Positions 1 to 5,008 of a stretch of DNA of 6,042 bases are shown here, one piece after another. Under the pieces are notes generated by a model. The model was not told the DNA's origin. It worked only from the letters and a program-made list of their open reading frames with translations, and ran no database searches. The translations under genes and the position numbers were made by a program. Source of the stretch: an uncultured Parabacteroides sp. (GTDB lineage: Bacteria; Bacteroidota; Bacteroidia; Bacteroidales; Tannerellaceae); contig CAMTPG010000175.1 of the NCBI GenBank assembly GCA_947074335.1, positions 1 to 6,042 of the forward strand, given 5' to 3'. The first letter of the stretch is position 1; every line of letters begins with the position of its first letter.

Positions 1-347
1 GCAATCAGCGCTTTACCGAAACGGGCCACCAGCGGACCCACGATCATTACCGATCCGCGCAGTGATGCACACTTACGCAAAAACTGATCTGTCTCCAGAT
101 AATCCAGATCGAGCTGATCAGCCTGAAAAGAATAGGTACTTTTTCCGTGACGCTCCACCTTCACCTGCATATCACGCAGCAGCTGAATGAGGTTATTTAC
201 ATCCAGAATATCGGGAATATTATGAATCGTCACCTTTTCGGGAGTAAGCAATGTGGCACAAATCACCTCCAATGCTTCATTTTTGGCGCCTTGCGGAATA
301 ATGCTGCCCGAAAGGCGGCATCCACCTTCTATGACGAACGAACTCAT
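1..347 (-). CDS. murA: UDP-N-acetylglucosamine 1-carboxyvinyltransferase (MurA), N-terminal part
   Basis: MurA transfers enolpyruvate from phosphoenolpyruvate to UDP-GlcNAc, the first committed cytoplasmic step of peptidoglycan synthesis. Only about the first 115 residues are in the window; the gene runs off base 1. Translated by hand, it begins MSSFVIEGGCRLSGSI and carries QGAKNE, in which Lys22 and Asn23 fall at the same numbers as the substrate-binding Lys22/Asn23 of E. coli MurA. Next comes NIPDILDVNNLIQLLRDM and then LRGSVMIVGPLVARFGKALI, the family's hallmark segment with its conserved arginines (Arg97, Arg109). The catalytic loop (Cys115 in E. coli) starts just past the window edge. 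The start ATG (347-345) overlaps the TGA of the upstream DUF4290 gene as ATGA, so the two are very likely cotranscribed and translationally coupled. Nothing suggests truncation other than the window edge. Confidence 0.95.
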   Translation of the reverse strand, partial: MSSFVIEGGCRLSGSIIPQGAKNEALEVICATLLTPEKVTIHNIPDILDVNNLIQLLRDMQVKVERHGKSTYSFQADQLDLDYLETDQFLRKCASLRGSVMIVGPLVARFGKALI

Positions 348-943
348 CTTCCTCCTTTGCGGTTAAACTGCTTTTTGTTGTTGTTACGGGCCAGCAGATC
401 GCGGCTCTCCAGCAATTTATGCTGCTCTTCGTCGAGCACAATCTTTCCGGCCGATAATTCATCCAGATCTTTAAATATCTTGCGGTCATCTACCGTCTCT
501 TTGTTCCAGGTCAGGAACGATTTCTTCATCTGGGTTGCCAGCAATTTGATCAGCTGATCCTTCTCTGCACCCGGTTCGAACTCGGTTGCTTTGCGAATCA
601 TCAGTTCCAGTGTTTTGCCGTAGTGGCGATACCGGATACGCGATCTGTTGTAAACCAGACGCGGCGGACGTTTATAGAGATTTTCTTTCTTAACAATTTC
701 GTAGGGATAATCGATATCCAGTTTAAAATCGGCCATAATAGCCAGATGATCCCAAAGGATATGCTTAAAATCATTTACATCACGCAAATGAGGGAACATA
801 TTTCCCATGATATTTATGATGGTATTGGCACACCGTTTGCGCTCTTCGCGATCCTGAATCGTGAGGCAATAATCCACCATATTCTGGATATTGCGACCGT
901 ATTCGGGAAGTGCCAATTTTTGCTCTTCTGTATTGTATTTCAT
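344..943 (-). CDS. DUF4290 family protein, Bacteroidota-specific, upstream of murA
   Basis: This is a 199-residue soluble protein with no signal peptide or membrane segment. I recognise it as DUF4290, a family of unknown function largely confined to Bacteroidota and typically encoded immediately before murA, as here. Visible conserved blocks are LPEYGRNIQNMVDYC (residues 12-26), FPHLRDVNDFKHILWDHLAIMAD in two parts (50-72), FKLDIDYPYE (73-82) and a basic YNRSRIRYRHYGK stretch (98-110). The middle looks alpha-helical (LELMIRKATEFEPGAEKDQL) and the C-terminus is basic and low-complexity (NNNKKQFNRKGGR). The start ATG at 943-941 sits about 20 nt after an exact TAnnTTTG promoter element, giving a short leader. 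Its stop TGA overlaps the murA start. A role tied to cell-wall synthesis is inference from gene order only; the residues suggest no enzymatic activity to me. Confidence 0.92.
   Translation of the reverse strand: MKYNTEEQKLALPEYGRNIQNMVDYCLTIQDREERKRCANTIINIMGNMFPHLRDVNDFKHILWDHLAIMADFKLDIDYPYEIVKKENLYKRPPRLVYNRSRIRYRHYGKTLELMIRKATEFEPGAEKDQLIKLLATQMKKSFLTWNKETVDDRKIFKDLDELSAGKIVLDEEQHKLLESRDLLARNNNKKQFNRKGGR
351..356 (-). promoter_or_regulatory. Shine-Dalgarno-like AGGAGG at the DUF4290/murA junction
   Basis: The minus strand reads AGGAGGAAGATGA: a perfect AGGAGG three bases before the murA ATG and inside the last codons (Gly-Gly-Arg) of DUF4290. Bacteroidota generally make little use of Shine-Dalgarno pairing, and the 3-nt spacing is shorter than the usual 5-9 nt. 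It may therefore be a by-product of the Gly-Gly-Arg codons. It does agree with the chosen murA start and with coupled translation. Confidence 0.4.
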
Positions 944-963
944 TACCTAATTGATTTATCTTG

Positions 964-994
964 CAAATGTACTTATTTTAATTGACTTAAACAA
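964..994 (-). promoter_or_regulatory. Promoter for DUF4290-murA (Bacteroidota primary sigma type)
   Basis: Read on the minus strand there is TTG at 994-992, a 20-nt spacer, and TACATTTG at 971-964, an exact match to the Bacteroidota -7 consensus TAnnTTTG at the usual spacing from a -33 TTTG-like element. It ends 20 bp before the DUF4290 ATG and lies downstream of the GH2 terminator. This gives the DUF4290-murA unit its own start, with a leader of roughly 15 nt. Confidence 0.7.
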
Positions 995-1075
995 CAACCA
1001 TACCGTGTGGACGACTGAATACAAGCCGCTTTTAAAAATAATTATTATCCGCTTTTTTCCATCCGTTAAAAACAG

Positions 1076-1112
1076 AAAAAGCGTGCTTACCGATAAACTG
1101 CGATAAGCACAC
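1076..1112 (-). terminator. Intrinsic terminator of the GH2 gene
   Basis: On the minus-strand RNA, bases 1112-1101 (GUGUGCUUAUCG) pair with 1092-1081 (CGGUAAGCACGC) across an 8-nt loop. This gives a 12-bp stem with two U-G wobbles, followed at once by UUUUUCUGUUUUU (1080-1068). On the plus strand the wobble positions become A-C mismatches and no U-tract follows, so it is oriented for minus-strand transcripts. It lies 100 nt past the GH2 stop codon and separates GH2 from the DUF4290-murA promoter. Confidence 0.88.
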
Positions 1113-1121
1113 TCTGTCAGG

Positions 1122-1139
1122 ATCCGGTTGTGTCCGGAT
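1122..1139. repeat. ATCCGG/CCGGAT dyad in the GH2 3' untranslated region
   Basis: ATCCGG (1122-1127) and CCGGAT (1134-1139) form a 6-bp GC-rich inverted repeat around a 6-nt loop, between the GH2 stop and the terminator hairpin. There is no U-run after it on the minus strand, so it is not a terminator by itself. It could form a small stabilising hairpin in the 3' end of the mRNA. The same half-site occurs as a palindrome in the GH2 promoter region (3095-3104). Confidence 0.5.
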
Positions 1140-1211
1140 TTAATGATCGGGAAAAACAGATTCAGCATCTCCGACAAGAACGTTGAACAACTGAACCTGC
1201 ATTGTCCTGAT

Positions 1212-3023
1212 TTATTTCTTCATTCGATTAATTACTTTCTGATTGGCCTGTTTTACCACCGGTTCATTGATTTTCACCTGCTTCCGGTCGTAAGTCATCA
1301 ACCCGTTCACCTCGCCCTCCACATCCGTGGTCTGCGTATAAACAGCAGCAGCAAAACCCTTGTCAACCATATCTTCCAGCTCGGCCGCATATTTCACATA
1401 CTCATTGGTTACATCATCACTGTTTTTAAACTGAATATAACCCCAGTTGCGTTTATCCCACCATAAATGATCTTCGAGCGGCAAACCGATACCGCCATAT
1501 TCGCCCAGCACATTGACGCGCTGCGGATCGAAAAGGAACATACTCGGACCGGGATAATTATGAATATCCAGAATATCGCCACACGGACGATGATTACCGC
1601 CGCTGGCCGGATTAATCAGTCGCGAAGGATCCTGTTGCCGTGTCCATTCGGCAACCTGCTCGGTATCAAACTGTCCCCAGGCCTCATTAAAAGGCACCCA
1701 GACCACAACCGAAGGATTGGAGATGCAAAGATCCATAATCTCCTGCCACTCGTTATAGAAATTATCTTTCGATGCCTGCGTACGATTTTTATCCGTTCCG
1801 CCATTGTATTCGTGCGGGCGCCAGCTGTTGCCCATATCTCCGCTCGGCATATCCTGCCACACCAGAATGCCCTCTTTATCACAATGATGATACCAACGTG
1901 CCGGTTCCACCTTAACATGCTTACGAATCATATTAAAACCCCAGTCTTTGGTTTTCTGAATATCATACAACAGTGCCTCATCGGTAGGTGCTGTATATAA
2001 ACCATCAGGCCACCAGCCCTGATCGAGCGGACCGTACTGAAACAGCGGTTCATTGTTCAGACTCATCCGCATAATACCGTTCGCATCACGTTCGGCCGAG
2101 ATTTTGCGAAATGCCGTATACGATTTCACCTCATCCTGCACTTTGCCATTCTCGGTCAGAATCACGTTCATATCGTAGAGATACGGATTTTCGGGCGACC
2201 ATAAAACCGGATTATCCACGGTCAGTCGCATTTCATTTCCCGGCAATGCTTTTGCCGAAGCAATCACCCGGTTATTATCGAGCAACTGTACGGTTACAAT
2301 ATTTTGCGGCGAACTTTCGGAAACATCCACTGTAACATTCAGTGTAGACTGGTCGATATTGGGAATGGCTTTTATGGCCGTGATGTGATCTTTGGCCACC
2401 GGTTCGAGCCAGACTGTCTGCCAAATGCCGGTTACCGGCGTATACCAGATGCTGTTCGGATTTGAAACCTGCTTGCCGCACGGCTGATATCCTTTGTCGG
2501 TAGGATCCCATACACGCACCACCAGTTTCTGCTCGCCCGAGCCTTTCAGGTAAGGCGTGATATTAAACGAAAAAGGAGTATATCCGCCCTGATGCGAACC
2601 GATAAACACATCATTCACAAACACATCCGCCAGCCAGTCTACTGCTCCGAAATTCAACAGAACATCTTTATTTCGCCAGGCAGAAGGCACGGTAAAATTG
2701 CGTTTATACCACAATTCATTATTTTCGCCCACCTCTTTCTGAACACCCGAAAGAGAAGATTCGACAGCAAAAGGAACCAGAATCTGACCTTGAAAAACAG
2801 CCGGTTCGGCTTTTCCCCGCGGTTCGATGGCATACTCCCATTCGCCGTTCAGATTCTGCCAGGCGGCACGCTCCATCAATGGTCGCGGATATTCGGGTAA
2901 TACATTTTGGGGATCGATCTGATCAGCCCAGACTGTTTTAATTTTATCGCCTGCCGGTTTCCATTGAGCCTGCATCTGAAGTGTCAGTGCAAGCACGCAA
3001 CAGGTTAATACGATTTTTTTCAT
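1212..3023 (-). CDS. Secreted glycoside hydrolase family 2 protein (beta-galactosidase/beta-glucuronidase-like)
   Basis: This retaining exo-beta-glycosidase of 603 residues is predicted to be exported. Residues 1-20 form a signal peptide (MKKIVLTCCVLALTLQMQAQ) with likely cleavage near QMQA. The layout is classic GH2: a jelly-roll sugar-binding domain (about 50-208, with LNGEWEYAI and LWYKRNFTVP), an Ig-like sandwich (about 210-305) and a TIM barrel (about 310-600). The barrel shows the acid/base Glu447 in PFNEAWGQ (codon 1685-1683) and the probable nucleophile Glu508 in VLGEYGG (codon 1502-1500). It also has DIHNYPGP (486-493) and the family block TQTTDVEGEVNGLMTYDR (563-580). At 603 residues it is a compact GH2, far shorter than LacZ (about 1,020). 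The sugar cannot be read from the sequence: beta-galactoside, beta-glucuronide, beta-mannoside or arabinopyranoside are all possible. It is transcribed alone, with its own promoter and terminator and no SusC/SusD neighbour. Confidence 0.93.
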   Translation of the reverse strand: MKKIVLTCCVLALTLQMQAQWKPAGDKIKTVWADQIDPQNVLPEYPRPLMERAAWQNLNGEWEYAIEPRGKAEPAVFQGQILVPFAVESSLSGVQKEVGENNELWYKRNFTVPSAWRNKDVLLNFGAVDWLADVFVNDVFIGSHQGGYTPFSFNITPYLKGSGEQKLVVRVWDPTDKGYQPCGKQVSNPNSIWYTPVTGIWQTVWLEPVAKDHITAIKAIPNIDQSTLNVTVDVSESSPQNIVTVQLLDNNRVIASAKALPGNEMRLTVDNPVLWSPENPYLYDMNVILTENGKVQDEVKSYTAFRKISAERDANGIMRMSLNNEPLFQYGPLDQGWWPDGLYTAPTDEALLYDIQKTKDWGFNMIRKHVKVEPARWYHHCDKEGILVWQDMPSGDMGNSWRPHEYNGGTDKNRTQASKDNFYNEWQEIMDLCISNPSVVVWVPFNEAWGQFDTEQVAEWTRQQDPSRLINPASGGNHRPCGDILDIHNYPGPSMFLFDPQRVNVLGEYGGIGLPLEDHLWWDKRNWGYIQFKNSDDVTNEYVKYAAELEDMVDKGFAAAVYTQTTDVEGEVNGLMTYDRKQVKINEPVVKQANQKVINRMKK

Positions 3024-3059
3024 GATATTACTTGATTTAGATATAACAGATTACATATG

Positions 3060-3067
3060 CAAATATA
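3060..3067 (-). promoter_or_regulatory. Promoter -7 element of the GH2 gene
   Basis: The minus strand reads TATATTTG (3067-3060), an exact TAnnTTTG match 36 bp before the GH2 ATG, giving a leader of about 30 nt. No clean -33 TTTG lies at 19-21 bp. The nearest candidates are TTTA (3089-3086, spacer 18) and TTG (3096-3094, spacer 26). This fits a weak or activator-dependent promoter, but that is inference. Confidence 0.6.
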
Positions 3068-3094
3068 ACTTTTTCCTTCAAAAAATAAAGAGAC

Positions 3095-3104
3095 AATCCG
3101 GATT
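3095..3104. repeat. 10-bp palindrome AATCCGGATT upstream of the GH2 -7 element
   Basis: AATCCGGATT is a perfect 10-bp palindrome whose near edge is 27 bp upstream of the GH2 -7 element, so it overlaps or abuts the expected -33 region. That is a normal place for an operator or activator site. A palindrome of this size can occur by chance, and the regulator is unknown. Confidence 0.3.
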
Positions 3105-3113
3105 CTCTTTTAC

Positions 3114-3163
3114 AATAATATAAAATTTGTCCGATTGCTGCATTTCATCAACAACCGGACAAA
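3114..3163 (-). terminator. Intrinsic terminator of the porin gene
   Basis: In the minus-strand RNA, UUUGUCCGGUUGUUG (3163-3149) pairs with CAGCAAUCGGACAAA (3140-3126) around the 8-nt loop AUGAAAUG. This gives a continuous 15-bp stem with two G-U wobbles, followed by UUUUAUAUUAUU (3125-3114). On the plus strand both wobble positions become A-C mismatches, so the structure favours minus-strand transcripts. It starts about 100 nt after the porin stop and lies upstream of the GH2 promoter. The porin and GH2 are therefore separate units despite sharing strand and neighbourhood. Confidence 0.85.
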
Positions 3164-3265
3164 CCATATAATTAATTAACAAGTGATTAGGGAAAGATAT
3201 ACCGGAATTATTTCATCCCATAAGGCATATCTTCGAATATGTGGATTTATTCGATAAAGTCATTA

Positions 3266-4573
3266 CTACAAAGAGAAAATTAAGGTGGTCTGGATGCGAT
3301 TATCGATGGCATGCGAATGCGAAAAAGTGGCATGTTTACCCCATACATATTCCACACCATATTGCAGATAAGGCGTAATTTTATAAAATACATTACCGGC
3401 AGCATACAGACCATATTTATAATCCGTAAAATAATGCGAACTATCCCAAACGCGGGCCTGCGAAAACATGCCGCCAATCACAATATTATCAGAAGGCATA
3501 ATATTGATACCGCCTAACCAGCCCATCATCGGAGTGGCTTTCATATAGCCGGGTTTCCTGTTTTTAGGGATATACGACAATTCCAAACCCTGTGTATCCT
3601 GAATATACTGGCCGATGCCTTGGCCGTAAGTGCCCTGATAAAACAACAATATCTGTTTGCAGGGCTGAATATTACCGCTTAATTGCACACCCCAACCCGT
3701 GGTATTACGGGTTTTATCATGATATAAATCGCGATAAGCAAAACTTCGCATAATGGCTGATAAGCGAATTCGATTGTTTGCAGAAAACTGATATTGTACA
3801 AATGCCGGAATATCCGGAACAGGCTGCGAAGCATTGCCATACTCCTGTTTTCCGTCGAGATCAGGATAATCATTTCCCTTATAAACACCACTATACATAT
3901 TAAACGTAGGCTTCTCGATACTGATACCGAAACTCCATCCGTTGTACGAATTCGAGTAATACCCAACCTGATATGAGTTGGTAGAAACAGCGCCGTTAGG
4001 ACCTTGCGTATCTATCGTATTCGGAATAGATGCCCCGTCTTTAAACAGAGTACTTATTAAACCCGCACTAAATCCGCGATATGTCAAATACACTTTATTT
4101 ATTGAAACATTCCGATTGGCTCCGTTAAATTGAAATTTAATATAACCTACGACCTGATTGGCCGAACCCGGCATACCCACAATATGAAAATCGAGCGCCG
4201 AATGCAACGGATTATTAAAGAATTCCGCTTTATTACCTTTCATGGCAGGCACCGGAATAGATGATGGTATAAAGTTAACATTCGAAACCGAATATAAATC
4301 ATTTCCTAAATCCCAGCCTACAATCGGATTAATCTGTCCGCCAATAGCCAGCATGAAGGCACTGTTTTTAGCCTTAATCACAAACTCGGGAACTTTGGGT
4401 GTATAATTTTCTACCGGTTTAGTACGCTGCAAAATTTCTATATCTTCCGTTGGTGTACGGATAATGGTCAATGTAAAATCATCTTTCTGTGCATAACAAT
4501 TATTCGGGTATAAAAAAGCCCCTGCTGCTAATAAAGAAACTGAAAAAAATAATCTTTTCATCTTTTTAATCAT
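3266..4573 (-). CDS. DcaP-type outer-membrane porin
   Basis: This 435-residue outer-membrane beta-barrel protein probably lets small anionic solutes through the outer membrane; DcaP of Acinetobacter is a trimeric channel for dicarboxylic acids. A signal peptide covers residues 1-28 (MIKKMKRLFFSVSLLAAGAF, then cleavage near CYA-Q). A non-barrel N-terminal segment (about 29-70) precedes alternating beta-strands from AFMLAIGGQINPIVGWDLGN (72-91) onwards. Family-like blocks are VVGYIKFQFNGANRNVSINK (141-160), VYLTYRGFSAGLISTLFKDG (161-180) and the loop NTIDTQGPNGAVST (185-198). The chain ends in an amphipathic strand, IQTTLIFSL. Homology is by recognition and the solute is unknown. ATG at 4573 is used; ATG at 4561 (Met5) would also leave a good signal peptide. 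By eye it is more AT-rich than the GH2 gene. It is terminated before GH2; no strong promoter match lies upstream. Confidence 0.85.
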   Translation of the reverse strand: MIKKMKRLFFSVSLLAAGAFLYPNNCYAQKDDFTLTIIRTPTEDIEILQRTKPVENYTPKVPEFVIKAKNSAFMLAIGGQINPIVGWDLGNDLYSVSNVNFIPSSIPVPAMKGNKAEFFNNPLHSALDFHIVGMPGSANQVVGYIKFQFNGANRNVSINKVYLTYRGFSAGLISTLFKDGASIPNTIDTQGPNGAVSTNSYQVGYYSNSYNGWSFGISIEKPTFNMYSGVYKGNDYPDLDGKQEYGNASQPVPDIPAFVQYQFSANNRIRLSAIMRSFAYRDLYHDKTRNTTGWGVQLSGNIQPCKQILLFYQGTYGQGIGQYIQDTQGLELSYIPKNRKPGYMKATPMMGWLGGINIMPSDNIVIGGMFSQARVWDSSHYFTDYKYGLYAAGNVFYKITPYLQYGVEYVWGKHATFSHSHAIDNRIQTTLIFSL

Positions 4574-4630
4574 TGTATTTAATGTTTTGTTAGTTATTTA
4601 AATACAACAAAATGAAAAGAATATAGTTTG

Positions 4631-4638
4631 CAATTATA
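4631..4638 (-). promoter_or_regulatory. Possible -7 element for the porin gene (weak)
   Basis: TATAATTG on the minus strand (4638-4631) differs from TAnnTTTG at one base and lies 57 bp before the porin ATG. There is no convincing TTTG at 19-21 bp upstream; TTG at 4654-4652 is only 13 bp away. It is the best candidate I can find in the gap, not a firm call. The gene may also be read from the upstream operon. Confidence 0.25.
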
Positions 4639-4664
4639 GCACAATAATGAACAATGTTAACACT

Positions 4665-4680
4665 TGATTTTATAAAATCA
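4665..4680. repeat. Perfect 16-bp palindrome upstream of the porin gene
   Basis: TGATTTTATAAAATCA is identical to its own reverse complement. It lies 91 bp before the porin start and 26 bp upstream of the weak -7 candidate, in the 196-bp gap after the small membrane gene. The position suits a dimeric regulator's operator. The core is all A/T, so a chance origin in AT-rich DNA cannot be excluded, and it lacks the GC-rich stem and U-tract of a terminator. Nothing else convincing is seen in the gap. Confidence 0.45.
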
Positions 4681-4769
4681 TGCACGAAACCAACTCGTTA
4701 TAATGCTGATTAACAGGTGCTTTTTTTGCGAGAGTAAATTAATTAAGAGGGAAACTTAAACTTATAATT

Positions 4770-5006
4770 TCAGTTTTTTCCGATACTCTTTTTCACCAAA
4801 AAAATCAAACCGCGGATTAAAATCGTTAACACATAAAATCCAAAACCTATTAATAAAACCCAAAACAATTGTGTCCAAAGCTCCTTCCAACTGGTCTCGT
4901 AAAAACAGATTGCAAAAATATTTAAGCAAAAAGCTATTAACAGACAAACGGCAAAAATAAGCAACTCAGTCTGCTGGCGGCGGGCGGTAATAATCAAATC
5001 TTTCAT
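4770..5006 (-). CDS. Small two-helix membrane protein of unknown function
   Basis: This 78-residue protein has a basic N-terminus (MKDLIITARRQQ) and a first hydrophobic helix at about 15-35 (LLIFAVCLLIAFCLNIFAIC). A short amphipathic loop (YETSWKELWTQ, 36-46) follows, then a second helix at about 47-71 (LFWVLLIGFGFYVLTILIRG) and a basic tail (VKKSIGKN). Positive charges at both ends predict both termini in the cytoplasm. The ATG (5006-5004) comes 2 bp after the oxidoreductase stop, so it is very likely cotranscribed with it. I do not recognise a named family; it resembles short membrane proteins I associate with Bacteroidales oxidoreductase genes, but that is memory, not a search. An overlapping frame (4762-4947) is rejected because this frame has the operon-style start and the coherent two-helix pattern. 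No clear terminator follows it. Confidence 0.8.
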   Translation of the reverse strand: MKDLIITARRQQTELLIFAVCLLIAFCLNIFAICFYETSWKELWTQLFWVLLIGFGFYVLTILIRGLIFLVKKSIGKN

Positions 5007-5008
5007 TT

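Noticed and set aside
147..557. 136-residue plus-strand open frame
   Set aside because: It is antisense to murA and DUF4290, both supported by family motifs; the Ser/Arg/Leu-rich product looks like a shadow.
956..1177. 73-residue minus-strand open frame between GH2 and DUF4290
   Set aside because: It runs through the GH2 terminator hairpin, its U-tract and the DUF4290 promoter. Its composition (runs of Phe, Ile and Lys) is what AT-rich non-coding DNA gives.
1467..2000. 177-residue plus-strand open frame antisense to GH2
   Set aside because: It lies entirely within the well-supported GH2 barrel coding region on the opposite strand and has no recognisable domain.
2997..3005. Lipoprotein lipobox (VLTCC, residues 5-9) in the GH2 signal peptide
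   Set aside because: The cysteines fall at residues 8-9, before a hydrophobic core exists, and a normal signal peptidase I site follows near residue 19.
3226..3241. CATAT/ATATG hairpin just after the porin stop
   Set aside because: Five A/T-rich pairs and no U-tract; the real terminator is the 15-bp hairpin further on.
1212..4573. A polysaccharide utilisation locus made of the porin and GH2
   Set aside because: There is no SusC/SusD pair or regulator, and a strong terminator plus a separate promoter lies between the two genes.
4664..4681. Crp/Fnr-type site at the palindrome upstream of the porin
   Set aside because: The TTGAT and ATCA halves are separated by 8 bases rather than 4, so it does not match the TTGAT-N4-ATCAA site.
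4717..4727. GTGC followed by seven T on the plus strand as a terminator
   Set aside because: Only a 4-bp GCAC/GTGC match 31 nt apart could form the stem, and there is no plus-strand gene to terminate.
4762..4947. 61-residue alternative minus frame overlapping the small membrane protein
   Set aside because: The 4770-5006 frame starts 2 bp after the oxidoreductase stop and has a coherent two-helix, positive-ends pattern; the alternative is internal to it.
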